Assembly: GCF_024734895.1 (NCBI RefSeq) | Contig: NZ_CP091430.1 | Location: 4,482,501 to 4,546,500 of the forward strand | Direction: 5' to 3' | From: Paenibacillus spongiae | GTDB taxonomy: Bacteria; Bacillota; Bacilli; Paenibacillales; Paenibacillaceae | DNA length: 64,000 nucleotides | Shown here: positions 27,684 through 36,271 of the stretch, piece after piece | Position numbering within the stretch: position 1 is the first letter of the stretch | How the letters are laid out: each line of letters starts with the position of its first letter | Notes under the pieces: generated by a model | What the model was told of the DNA's origin: nothing | The model's database searches: none | What the model saw: only the letters and a program-made list of their open reading frames with translations | Translations under genes and position numbers: made by a program

Positions 27684-29524
27684 GGCGTCGCCTTGCGCGA
27701 GCGCATCAGCGGCTGCTGCAGGCGCTGCCTCGCGCGAGCGGACCGCTGCAGAGGCTGAGGGGGCTCCTCAGCCGCCGCGGCGCGAACGGCTGCGGCAGGC
27801 CGGGCCGCGGGCCCTGCCTCTGCCGCAGCAGCGCCGGCGACGCCGGCGTCCGCGCTATGCGCGGACCCGCTGCCGGCCGCCTGCGGCTTCGGCAGCGCCG
27901 GACGCGGCGGCGCCGGCGGCATCAGCGCCGCCAGCCGCGCCCGATGCGAAGCCGCGCGCTCATCCAGCGCGGCCAGCTGCGCCAGCGCGCCGGCTTGTGA
28001 GCTCAGCTCCGCAAGCCGTGCGCGCACGGGAGCTGCGGCGGCTTCGCCCGCCGCCGCAGCGCGGTCCGCAAGCTTGTCGATCCACTCCTGCGCCCGCTTG
28101 CGGTACAGCCCTTTCAGATCCGCGGCAAGCTCGCGGCTGTAGTTCATCGTGTATTCGTTGCCGAACACGGCGCCCGGCTTCACATGATCGATCAGCCACT
28201 GCTCTTCCACTTCCCAGTGGAGAGCAGCCTTCAGCTCTTCCTCCAGCGATTCGTCGCGCCAGCCGACCGCGTCGGCAGCCTTACGCAGCATATCGTTCAG
28301 ATGCCACTCGATGCCGGCAGCGGCTTGAGCGGCAAATTCGTCCCGGAATGCCGAAAGCCGCCGGGCTTGCTCCGCAGCCGTCTTCGCTCCGGCGAAGAGC
28401 AAGCCCGCCTTAAAGCCCGGTTTACGGCTCTCCAGAAACGTATGAGCCAAATCTCTCGTAACGGCCGGGGTCACGTTCGCATTGTCCAGCAAGCTCTGCA
28501 CATCCTGCCGCAGCTGCACGCGAAGCTTATCGCCTTCCGCAGCGAGCTCGGCAAGACGCGCTTCCAGCATCCCGATCTCCGCCCGAATCTCCTGGGCCTG
28601 GCCTTCGCCGCCAGCAGCCTGGATCAGCTGCTCGCGCTTTGCGGCCTCCCGCTCCTCGAGCCGCTTGTGATGCTCGCGTATCAAGTGGTTCGCCGAGTCA
28701 TAGACGCTGCAAAGCGAGAGTGGCCCGCGAAGCTCGGCCAGCTCAGCAAGGAGCTGCTTTAGCTTGTTCCATTCCGTATGTGGATGATCTGGGTTGCGAA
28801 GCGACAAATAGATAATCCCCGAAGGCTCCAGATGCCAATTGGCAAAACCCTCCTCCACGCTTGCCTGGTAATCCCGGAAGGAAAGCTCCTGCTCCCGGTG
28901 CTTGTCAATTTGATTGACAATCAAGTAGAGCGGCTTGCCCCACTCCTTCAGCTGTTTTGCAAACGTGAAATTGATCTCGGACTGGACATGATTGTAATCC
29001 ATCACATAGAACACCACATCCGCCAGATGGAGCGCCGATTCCGTAGCCATCCGATGCGCGTCATCCGTTGAATCGATACCCGGCGTGTCGAGCAATACCG
29101 TATGATCGCCCAGCATCGGGATCGGATAAGACAACCGGATAGAACGGACATTCTCGCCATCGGCGCAGTATTCGTCCAGCTGCTCGAGCGGAACCTCCAG
29201 CGTCTCCGCTGCTGCATCCTTAAGACGCGTCAGAATCGCCTTCGGTTGTCCGTTCGTAATCGAGACGATGTTGGCGCTGGTCGGTATCGGACTAGACGGC
29301 AGTAAATTTGTTCCGCATAACCGGTTGACGAGTGTCGATTTACCCGCAGAAAAGTGGCCGCAGAATGCGACCGTCAGCTTCCCTGCCGCCAGCTTCTCAC
29401 GGAGCTCGTGCAGGCGGGACGCGTGATCCTGGTCGCCATTCTCGGCCATAATTTTCGCCAATTCAATCCATGCATGTTCGAACGTCTGAACAATGGTTTG
29501 CTTCTCAACGACATGATTGCTCAT
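27392..29524 (-). CDS. dynA: Dynamin-like GTPase, N-terminal half (frameshifted)
   Basis: First GTPase head and stalk of a DynA-type dynamin. P-loop GHFSAGKST (residues 56-64), switch 2 DTPGIDS near 146, LIVNQIDK (NKxD), then long alpha-helical segments and an Ala/Pro-rich linker (from about residue 530). The true sequence ends near 27764. The frame beyond, to 27392, is an Arg/Ser-rich out-of-frame read of the second head. GGGGAGAGAG precedes the ATG. GC content and Ala/Pro content rise sharply in the linker (about 27700-28100). It follows the 88-codon gene by 51 bases. See the C-terminal half for the frameshift. Confidence 0.82.
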   Translation of the reverse strand: MSNHVVEKQTIVQTFEHAWIELAKIMAENGDQDHASRLHELREKLAAGKLTVAFCGHFSAGKSTLVNRLCGTNLLPSSPIPTSANIVSITNGQPKAILTRLKDAAAETLEVPLEQLDEYCADGENVRSIRLSYPIPMLGDHTVLLDTPGIDSTDDAHRMATESALHLADVVFYVMDYNHVQSEINFTFAKQLKEWGKPLYLIVNQIDKHREQELSFRDYQASVEEGFANWHLEPSGIIYLSLRNPDHPHTEWNKLKQLLAELAELRGPLSLCSVYDSANHLIREHHKRLEEREAAKREQLIQAAGGEGQAQEIRAEIGMLEARLAELAAEGDKLRVQLRQDVQSLLDNANVTPAVTRDLAHTFLESRKPGFKAGLLFAGAKTAAEQARRLSAFRDEFAAQAAAGIEWHLNDMLRKAADAVGWRDESLEEELKAALHWEVEEQWLIDHVKPGAVFGNEYTMNYSRELAADLKGLYRKRAQEWIDKLADRAAAAGEAAAAPVRARLAELSSQAGALAQLAALDERAASHRARLAALMPPAPPRPALPKPQAAGSGSAHSADAGVAGAAAAEAGPAARPAAAVRAAAAEEPPQPLQRSARARQRLQQPLMRSRKATPWRRSGRLRRGCAKRRTCSRPTRRSHRPSARCATKPTGCSAAGSRSRCSARSARGNPRWPMRCSAMRCCRCRRIRQRLRSTASCRRPMSGRMARHRS

Positions 29525-29575
29525 TTCTCTCTCTCCCCATATCCAATCCCTTCAGCTGCGGCAGAAGAATGAGGC

Positions 29576-29842
29576 TTATTCCGCCTCGTCTGAAGGAAGA
29601 CAAATCTCGAACACATCGCCATGCTGCAGAATCGTTACGTTCCGCTCCTTCTCTTTCATGACAACCACTTCCGGCTTAACCCGCATACGTTCAATATATT
29701 GATCCGGCACCTCGCCCGCTCCGCTAACCGTAACGCCTTCGATAATTTTTTCTTCATTCTCGGCAGGCGGAGCCTCCATTACCTCTTCGTAAATATCCGA
29801 GAACAAGCCGAAATCCTTCGTGTATACGGAAATGCATTTCAT
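29576..29842 (-). CDS. Conserved-looking 88-residue protein, function unknown
   Basis: Small soluble acidic protein starting MKCISVYTKDF, with an acidic central stretch (EAPPAENEEKIIEG) and a beta-rich C-terminus (VVVMKEKERNVTILQHGDVF). AAAGGAT lies nine bases before the ATG. It begins seven bases after the nth stop, so it is in the nth transcript. I do not recognise the family. A role linked to nth is not implied beyond cotranscription. Confidence 0.75.
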   Translation of the reverse strand: MKCISVYTKDFGLFSDIYEEVMEAPPAENEEKIIEGVTVSGAGEVPDQYIERMRVKPEVVVMKEKERNVTILQHGDVFEICLPSDEAE

Positions 29843-29849
29843 CGATCGA

Positions 29850-30545
29850 TCATCCTTTACCGTTTAATTTGGTTTTGTTTTCTTTACTTGTCGGCCTTGT
29901 CGCCGGCTTCATTCGCTTCTGGCCATCCTTGCACACATCGAGCAAAGGACAGACCGGGCAAGCGGGGTTTTGAGCTTTGCAGTGATAACGCCCGAAAAAA
30001 ATAAGACGATGGTGCGTATCGGTCCATTGCTCTCTCGGGACGAGCTTCATTAGCTTCTTCTCTACTTCGAGCACGCTGTCTTCCGGTTTGGCGATGCCAA
30101 GTCGTTTCGAGACGCGATCCAAATGCGTATCAACCGCAATGGCCGGCACACCGAATGCGTTCGATACGACGACGTTGGCCGTCTTGCGGCCGACACCGGG
30201 CAGCTTGACAAGCTCCTCGTGCGCGCGTGGAATTTGGCCTTCATATTCATCAATGAGTATGCGGCACAGCTTTTGAATGTTCGCCGCTTTGGTGCGGAAC
30301 AGTCCTATGCGCCGGATATCTTGCTCGAGCTCTTCCTGCGGAACCGCCAAATAATCAGCTGGCGAACGGTACTTCTTAAACAAAGTAGCCGTTACCTTGT
30401 TCACGGTTTCGTCGGTGCATTGCGCGGACAACAGCACGGCTATCGTCAGCTCGAACGGGTTGTCGTGAATCAATTCGCAATGAGCATCCGGAAACATCTC
30501 GCCGATGACTCGCAAAATATGACTCATTTTCTCCTTCGCTTTCAA
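29850..30545 (-). CDS. nth: Endonuclease III
   Basis: A 231-residue base-excision repair glycosylase/AP lyase for oxidised pyrimidines. Helix-hairpin-helix LPGVGRKTANVV with the catalytic lysine in GRKTA, catalytic Asp in AVDTHLDRV, and a C-terminal 4Fe-4S loop C-x6-C-x2-C-x5-C (CKAQNPACPVCPLLDVC). The start at 30545 has GGGGGAGAG upstream; an alternative ATG at 30527 has AAGGAG but only four-base spacing. In Bacillus subtilis nth also follows DNA-replication genes, but here it leads to the 88-residue protein and dynA. Confidence 0.94.
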   Translation of the reverse strand: MKAKEKMSHILRVIGEMFPDAHCELIHDNPFELTIAVLLSAQCTDETVNKVTATLFKKYRSPADYLAVPQEELEQDIRRIGLFRTKAANIQKLCRILIDEYEGQIPRAHEELVKLPGVGRKTANVVVSNAFGVPAIAVDTHLDRVSKRLGIAKPEDSVLEVEKKLMKLVPREQWTDTHHRLIFFGRYHCKAQNPACPVCPLLDVCKDGQKRMKPATRPTSKENKTKLNGKG

Positions 30546-30641
30546 TCAATCTCTCTCCCCCATATGGGCTTTCGATTCAAAGTGTAGCGAAAATTGTCAC
30601 AATGCGCAACTCATAATAGCGCTTACATTACGATAAATCAT

Positions 30642-30681
30642 AAAAAAAAGCTGTTCCGGCTAAGTGCCGGACAGCTTTTTT
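30642..30681 (-). terminator. Rho-independent terminator of the SLH gene
   Basis: AGCTGT and CCGGC pair with GCCGG and ACAGCT (one bulged T), and the hairpin is followed on the minus strand by eight T. Runs of A or T on both sides may also stop plus-strand transcripts. Confidence 0.85.
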
Positions 30682-30689
30682 ACGATTCG

Positions 30690-33413
30690 TTACGAAACTT
30701 TGACAATTTCAAGTAGAACACCTTGAGAGAAATAAACCTGAACCTGATCGCCGTCCTTCAACTGCGATACCGGAATAGAGGTTTCACCCTGCAATATTTT
30801 TATGGATGAGGTCAGCTTGAATTTGTATTCATTGTCGTTAATATTGAGACGTTTGAAATAAATCTCGTTCGCAGCCGCGTCATATTTCCAATACTTTCTC
30901 GATACGCCGCTGTTCACCGTAATCAGAACCTGATCCTTCGTATCCTTCCGTACATCGACACGGTCTCCTGCTTGCAGGTTCGCTGCGCTTCCGCTGGTAA
31001 TACCGTTTTTGACTACCGAATACGTGCTGCCAAGAGCAACATCGACAACGGTGCCGTTAGTCGTGGTAACACTTACTTTATCGGGTGATATGGAAGCGAT
31101 TCTGCCAACCGTCAACGGAATCAGCTTCAGCGACGCAGGCTTCGTGCCAATATAGGTTAAGTTGGCGATTTGTCCAGCGGACAAATTGCCGATGCTGATT
31201 TTCTCGCCGAGTTCGTTGTACAGCTCCCATGTGGAAGCGGACAACTCTACGGTAGACAGATCGGCAATATTCTTCAGCCTGACCTTCTTGGACGACGTAT
31301 CGACCGAAACAATCTCATGCTGGGTCGTCGTATGCACTTGAATTTGATTCACTCGATCCTGTTCGTTATTCAGCATCACCGCCGATACGACAGATCCCAC
31401 CTTGACATCGGATAATGTCGCGTTTGATTTACCCAGAATCTCGACGGCTACATATTGAGCCAACGGAATCGTCAAGGTCGAGCCATTCGTCAGCGCCAGC
31501 GACAGCTGGCCTGAGCTTGCATTGAGCGAAGTTACCGTACCCGAGTATTTAAAGACAAACTCCAGGAAGATGGCTTTATCGCCCGCATACCCGACCGAAA
31601 CCTTGCGGTTTTTGGTTAGCAGCGACGCAACCTCTTCCAGCTTGACGGCCACGCCATAATTCTCGATCTTCGTCCTATCCGTCAAGTAGACCGGCACAAG
31701 CTTGTTCGTGCCCGCATCACGGACGATGAGCGCCTTCAAATCTGCGTCATAGCTAACGATAATGGCTCCGTTCGACACTTCGATCTTGCGGTTGAGCACC
31801 TTGACCGCAGTCACTTGATCTTTATCGTTCAGCGTCAGCTCAAGCTGGTCATCCTTAAGCAAGTCGGCCAGTCCCGCATTGGGCAGCCCTTCAACTTGAA
31901 CATTGACTATATCTGTCACAAATTTCGCTTCCAATTTGCCATTGATTACAAATTGAATCGTCTTGCTGTCCGTGCTTGCGGAATAGAATTGTCCGCGAAT
32001 CGTCTTAGCCGTTGTTTGCTGGACCGTAATTTTGGTTACAACGCTGGCCTTGATTTCTAACGAAACGGTATCTCCCACTTGGACTTGAGACAAGTCCTGC
32101 GTGATCGTTCCCTGCCATATAATATCGACCGGATTGGTGACACTGTAAGTCTCCGTCGGACCAGTTCCCGAGAGAGCAACCGTTATCGAAGCCGGTGATG
32201 CTTTAACAGCCGTTACCACGCCTTGGGTATTCTTGTTGACAGGCGCGGATTGAACGGTTATGGAGATGATGACAGGCTTGTCCCGGTATGTATCCCGTGT
32301 AATCTCCACCATGCTATCCACGGACAGATCCGCAACCGGGATCGTAGCTCCTGATGAATCTTTTACGACGACCCCGTTGTCATAATTGATGATGATCGGA
32401 TTCGGATCGTTATCCTTGGCAAGCCATACGACATTCGAGCTAGGTATAACGCGCGCTACCGTCCCCGACAGCTTCTCTACCTTCTGCGTATCGGCCATTT
32501 GCTCCAAGTAGAGTACTTTGCCTGCGCTGTCGGCGATAAGCAGAATATCGGTATGTAGAGCAATATCATCCAGTTTGACCGCCTTCTCCGAATCATACCG
32601 GTACAGAAGAGAATCTGAAGTCAGCGTATAGGTCTTGTCCGTCTTATCGCTGTACAAGCCGATCGAAGATTCGGTCTTGCTCGTCAGCACTCCGTTAAGC
32701 TGTCCGGCATAGGCAACCGGATAGATGCTTTCCGCGCGGCTGAATATCGTCGCAATGGACGCCCGCGTGATGAATCCTTTCGGATCGAACTTGTTTCCGG
32801 CCACGCCTTTAATCAGTTGGAGCGAGACGCCCGCGTTGACGTAGCCTGCGTATTTCGAGCCTATGTCTTTGGAATCTGTGAAGGATGATGGCGTGCCAGC
32901 CATTTCTTCCGCTTTCTTCTGCTCGCCAATCGCTCTGACAATCAGCTTCGTAACCCATTCACGGGACGCCTTGCGAGTACCCCAATCGGTTGAGGGATCG
33001 GCCTCGGCGAGCTTGAATTCTTCATCTTGATCGATCAGTTTAAGGCGCATCGCATGTTCGACGTAAGGCTTGAAATATTCCCCGACCTTAAACGTAGCCG
33101 GGTAAACATAGTCGGAATCCGCCTTGCCGACTTCATCTTCCTTCCCGATGAACCGGATCGCCATGACGATCGCTTCCTGCTGGGTTACATTGTCATTCGG
33201 CTTGAATTGGCCGTTGTACCCCTTCACAATGCCTTGGAGAGCGAGCTTGGCAATGTGCTTCGATGCCCAGTGGGTTTGTGCGACATCGGAGAAAGACGAG
33301 GCGGAAGCCTCCTCCGCTCCCGCCTTCTGCCCCCACGATACTGCCCCTGTTAGCAATAATGCGAGTATCGTAATCGATGAGAGCATTCTTTTCCATTTGT
33401 TCTGCATGTGCAT
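30690..33413 (-). CDS. S-layer homology domain protein, large beta-rich surface protein
   Basis: A 907-residue secreted protein. The signal peptide (LALLLTGAVSW, cleavage near AEE) is followed by two or three SLH motifs: FSDVAQTHWASKHIAKLALQ near residue 41 and a second region with FTDSKDIGSKYAGYVNAGVS and FDPKGFITRASIATIFSRAE. These bind secondary cell-wall polymer. The remaining roughly 670 residues are repeated Thr/Ser/Val-rich beta units, each with a VTxI or LSxGQ-type strand pattern, with no catalytic motif that I recognise. AAGGAGG lies 11 bases before the ATG. It is the last gene of an envelope cluster (amidase, GerMN, SLH). Confidence 0.85.
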   Translation of the reverse strand: MHMQNKWKRMLSSITILALLLTGAVSWGQKAGAEEASASSFSDVAQTHWASKHIAKLALQGIVKGYNGQFKPNDNVTQQEAIVMAIRFIGKEDEVGKADSDYVYPATFKVGEYFKPYVEHAMRLKLIDQDEEFKLAEADPSTDWGTRKASREWVTKLIVRAIGEQKKAEEMAGTPSSFTDSKDIGSKYAGYVNAGVSLQLIKGVAGNKFDPKGFITRASIATIFSRAESIYPVAYAGQLNGVLTSKTESSIGLYSDKTDKTYTLTSDSLLYRYDSEKAVKLDDIALHTDILLIADSAGKVLYLEQMADTQKVEKLSGTVARVIPSSNVVWLAKDNDPNPIIINYDNGVVVKDSSGATIPVADLSVDSMVEITRDTYRDKPVIISITVQSAPVNKNTQGVVTAVKASPASITVALSGTGPTETYSVTNPVDIIWQGTITQDLSQVQVGDTVSLEIKASVVTKITVQQTTAKTIRGQFYSASTDSKTIQFVINGKLEAKFVTDIVNVQVEGLPNAGLADLLKDDQLELTLNDKDQVTAVKVLNRKIEVSNGAIIVSYDADLKALIVRDAGTNKLVPVYLTDRTKIENYGVAVKLEEVASLLTKNRKVSVGYAGDKAIFLEFVFKYSGTVTSLNASSGQLSLALTNGSTLTIPLAQYVAVEILGKSNATLSDVKVGSVVSAVMLNNEQDRVNQIQVHTTTQHEIVSVDTSSKKVRLKNIADLSTVELSASTWELYNELGEKISIGNLSAGQIANLTYIGTKPASLKLIPLTVGRIASISPDKVSVTTTNGTVVDVALGSTYSVVKNGITSGSAANLQAGDRVDVRKDTKDQVLITVNSGVSRKYWKYDAAANEIYFKRLNINDNEYKFKLTSSIKILQGETSIPVSQLKDGDQVQVYFSQGVLLEIVKVS

Positions 33414-33429
33414 AATTGCCCTTTCCTCC

Positions 33430-33987
33430 TTATGGTTTTACAATCGGATGATCTAGCCCTTCGTGACCCATCAAGCTATCTGTCTGCTCCCCATTAATAA
33501 GTATATCAATGGAAGATACTTCTTCAAGCTGAAAATAAGTCTTCTCGATCGCTTCCAGAGCAAGAGCTTCGCCAGGCGCTCCGAGCCGCGCTTCATCCGG
33601 CAGGTCGATATCGAGCGTAACAACCCCGCTCTCGATCTTCGCACTCAGCAGCTTCACGTTCTCCCAGAGCGACACTGCGCCGTTCGAGCCGCCGCTTTGC
33701 AGCGCTTTGAAGACCGCTTCGATCTTCTCCGGTTCATTCTCATAGACGATTTCGGATGATTGCTCGATTAGTCCTGTCTGTTCCTCGTCCGTGAAATAGA
33801 CTTTAATCTGCTGTTTCTGCTGTTCCGGCTCAGGCTGCTGGTTCTCCGCCCCAGGAGTTGTGTCCGGCTGGCCTGCTGCGCCGCTCTGGTTATCGGCTGT
33901 TTCCTTCTGACCGCATCCGGCGGCAACCAATGCCAGCAGCAATAAGCATAAGATCATTGCCAGACGAGAGGTGATATGTCTTTTCAT
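33430..33987 (-). CDS. GerMN-domain lipoprotein
   Basis: A 185-residue lipoprotein with a lipobox (LVAAGCGQ) at about residue 25, a Gln/Pro/Glu-rich linker (about 28-60), and one GerMN domain (KVYFTDEEQTGLIE through DINGEQ-like SIDILINGEQ). In Bacillus GerM is a two-domain spore-germination and sporulation lipoprotein. This shorter single-domain form is common in Paenibacillus. It lies between the amidase and SLH genes on one strand, with gaps of 10 and 16 bases, so it is cotranscribed and probably acts in cell-wall remodelling. Confidence 0.85.
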   Translation of the reverse strand: MKRHITSRLAMILCLLLLALVAAGCGQKETADNQSGAAGQPDTTPGAENQQPEPEQQKQQIKVYFTDEEQTGLIEQSSEIVYENEPEKIEAVFKALQSGGSNGAVSLWENVKLLSAKIESGVVTLDIDLPDEARLGAPGEALALEAIEKTYFQLEEVSSIDILINGEQTDSLMGHEGLDHPIVKP

Positions 33988-33997
33988 TGAAGCCCTC

Positions 33998-35440
33998 CTA
34001 TTTCACCTTCAAATATTCCTTTATACCTGCGACGATTTCTTCGGCCATTCGGTTTTGCTTCGCTTCGTTATAGAGAGCCTCGGTGTCGCCTTTGTTCGAC
34101 AGATAGCCTACCTCAAGCAATACCGCCGGCATCGTCGTATATTTGATGACTCGGAAACCGGCTGTCCGCACGCTGCGGTCCTTGAATCCCGTTGCTGCGA
34201 CCAAATGTTTGTGCATGACGTTCGCGAACTCCTTGCTGTTCGCGCGGTTGTAATACGTTTCGGTGCCTGTGACGCTTGCGCTGGAGGCCCGGTTGGCGTG
34301 AATGGATACGAATACGTCCGCCTTTAAGTCATTGGCGATTTTGACGCGATCGTCCAGCTCGATAAAGGTGTCGTTCGCACGCGTCATATAAGCTTTCAGC
34401 TTCGGTTCTTTGTCCAGCAGCGCTTTCACTTTGAGTGCGACGGCAAGGTTGAATTCTTTCTCATGTCGTCCGTTCACGGCAGGCGCGCCAGGATCTTTCC
34501 CGCCATGTCCTGCATCGATGACCACTTTATACGTGCCATTGGATGGTTTTTCCGGCGTCGGCGGTACGACCGGCCCGGTTGGTTCCAATACATCCAGACG
34601 GATCAGCCCGTTCTCGCGAACCAGATTGACCGGCGTTTCCGCCGATACGTCCAGTACGACGCGAATCGTTGAAGGCTTGTCCGAATAAAGGGAATAACGG
34701 ATTTTCTTCAGGGAAGGATGCGTATCCACGACGATTTCACCCAGGGAGGAGCTCCCGCTTACATTGAATCCGGGTGTGAATTGAGGCGCGAATGCGGCAT
34801 TCGGCAAGTCGAATACGACCCGTTCCGGGTTGTGCAGAACTTCGGTCTTGATGTTCCCGATTTCACCGCCATAGGACAGATAGATGCTTCCCAGCCCGTC
34901 GAAATCGATTGCGCTGACCGTAGCGTCTACGCTTGTACCGGTACCACCGCCGGGTTCGGTTCCCCCCCCGCTCGTCCCTCCTCCGGACGTTCCCGGTGGT
35001 TCGGGAGACTCAGGCTTGTCCAGCTGATTCAGATGGACCGATTGGGTATCCTTGTCCCAATATACGCTCAAGCCCAGCTGTTCGCTGACGAAACGCAGCG
35101 GAACGAATGTCGTTCCCTTCTCGGCGAATGCCGGGGCGTCCAGCGCCACATCGCGATCGTTGACGACAGCGTTCATGCTGTCTAACGTCAGGACGATGGC
35201 GTTTGTGCCGTCATTCACATTGACTGTTTTGTCCGACCAATCCACATTGAAGCCAAGTCCTTCGGAAACCGTCCGCACAGGCACCATCGTATATTGACCG
35301 ACATAGCGCGATTCTGCGGAATCCAACAGCTTTCCGTTCAGATAGAGCTTCGGAGCGACCGCCGCTGCCCCGCTAACACTGGGGATGACTAAAGTAAGCA
35401 GCAGCGACAACAGCATTACAGCGGTAACAAACTTCTTCAT
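33998..35440 (-). CDS. N-acetylmuramoyl-L-alanine amidase with copper-amine-oxidase-N and AMIN domains
   Basis: A 480-residue secreted cell-wall hydrolase. After the signal peptide come copper-amine-oxidase N-like repeats (about 30-140: MVPVRTVSEGLGFNVDWSD, FVPLRFVSEQLG), a Gly/Ser/Thr/Glu linker, an AMIN domain (about 175-290), and the catalytic zinc Amidase_3 domain (about 300-475) with VIDAGHGGKDPGA, SIHANRA and LLEVGYLSN. It cleaves the lactyl-alanine amide bond of peptidoglycan. The AMIN domain targets the protein to the envelope, and the amine-oxidase-like stalk is typical of Paenibacillus. First gene of the three-gene run. Confidence 0.93.
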   Translation of the reverse strand: MKKFVTAVMLLSLLLTLVIPSVSGAAAVAPKLYLNGKLLDSAESRYVGQYTMVPVRTVSEGLGFNVDWSDKTVNVNDGTNAIVLTLDSMNAVVNDRDVALDAPAFAEKGTTFVPLRFVSEQLGLSVYWDKDTQSVHLNQLDKPESPEPPGTSGGGTSGGGTEPGGGTGTSVDATVSAIDFDGLGSIYLSYGGEIGNIKTEVLHNPERVVFDLPNAAFAPQFTPGFNVSGSSSLGEIVVDTHPSLKKIRYSLYSDKPSTIRVVLDVSAETPVNLVRENGLIRLDVLEPTGPVVPPTPEKPSNGTYKVVIDAGHGGKDPGAPAVNGRHEKEFNLAVALKVKALLDKEPKLKAYMTRANDTFIELDDRVKIANDLKADVFVSIHANRASSASVTGTETYYNRANSKEFANVMHKHLVAATGFKDRSVRTAGFRVIKYTTMPAVLLEVGYLSNKGDTEALYNEAKQNRMAEEIVAGIKEYLKVK

Positions 35441-35603
35441 CTTTCACCTCGATGACTGATTTTTCGCCTCCAAGAAGGCTAGAACAAGCCGACATTACAG
35501 ACAAAAAGTTAGACGCATTTTGTCAGAAAAAGTTGCGTACTCAGGAAAATTGTTCCGCGTCAATCGACTGCTCCAGCAGCTGGAACGGTATGTACGTATA
35601 CGC

Positions 35604-35632
35604 AATAAAACCCCGGTTACCCGGGGTTTATT
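35604..35632 (-). terminator. Terminator at the end of leuCD
   Basis: AAACCCCGG and CCGGGGTTT arms (near 35608-35616 and 35621-35629) with loop TTAC, ending in TTTATT on the minus strand. The 35441-35603 region also holds a GACAAAA/TTTTGTC inverted repeat (35500-35524) upstream of the amidase, but no certain promoter. Confidence 0.7.
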
Positions 35633-35648
35633 GATGAGAACCTGCTAT

Positions 35649-36242
35649 TTAGAAAGCGACTCGGTTTGCTTCGTAAGCGGAAATTTTGTCTTCATGCTGG
35701 AGCGTCAGACCGATATCGTCCAGCCCTTGCAGCAGGAACTGGCGGCGGTGCTCGTCAAGGTCGAACGGAATTTCCAAACCGGCATTGTCCGTAATCACCT
35801 TGTTCTCCAGATCGATTGTCAGATTATAGCCCTCGTTCTTCGTCGTGCGCTGGAACAAATCCTCGACTTGCTCTTCGCTCAAGCGAATCGGCAGAATGCC
35901 GTTCTTGAAACAGTTATTATAGAAGATATCCGCGAACGACGGCGCGATTACAACCTGGAAGCCGTAGTCCAAAATGGCCCATGGCGCATGCTCGCGGGAG
36001 GATCCGCAGCCGAAATTCGCACGTGAGAGAAGAACCGATGATCCCTGGTAACGCGGCTGGTTCAGGCTGAACTCATCGATGACGTTCCCTTGCTCGTCCC
36101 AGCGCCATTCGAAGAACAAGAACTGGCCGAAGCCGCTGCGTTCGATGCGCTTGAGGAATTGCTTGGGTATAATGGCGTCCGTGTCGACGTTGACACGGTC
36201 TACCGGGGCAACAAGGCCCGTATGTTTAGTGAATGCTTGCAT
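35649..36242 (-). CDS. leuD: 3-isopropylmalate dehydratase small subunit
   Basis: A 197-residue small subunit of isopropylmalate isomerase (leucine synthesis, 2- to 3-isopropylmalate). It has [15 protein letters not shown] and the substrate-binding signature [15 protein letters not shown], plus the swivel-domain C-terminus. It follows leuC by 29 bases. No leuA, leuB or ilv gene is in the window, so the leucine genes are split in this genome. The terminator follows closely. Confidence 0.95.
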   Translation of the reverse strand: MQAFTKHTGLVAPVDRVNVDTDAIIPKQFLKRIERSGFGQFLFFEWRWDEQGNVIDEFSLNQPRYQGSSVLLSRANFGCGSSREHAPWAILDYGFQVVIAPSFADIFYNNCFKNGILPIRLSEEQVEDLFQRTTKNEGYNLTIDLENKVITDNAGLEIPFDLDEHRRQFLLQGLDDIGLTLQHEDKISAYEANRVAF

Positions 36243-36271
36243 TTAGATTGACTCCTCTCTCGTATGAATGA

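Noticed and set aside
27608-28413. Plus-strand frames in the GC-rich dynamin linker
   Set aside because: The Arg/Ala/Pro bias follows from high GC; the minus strand is the coding strand.
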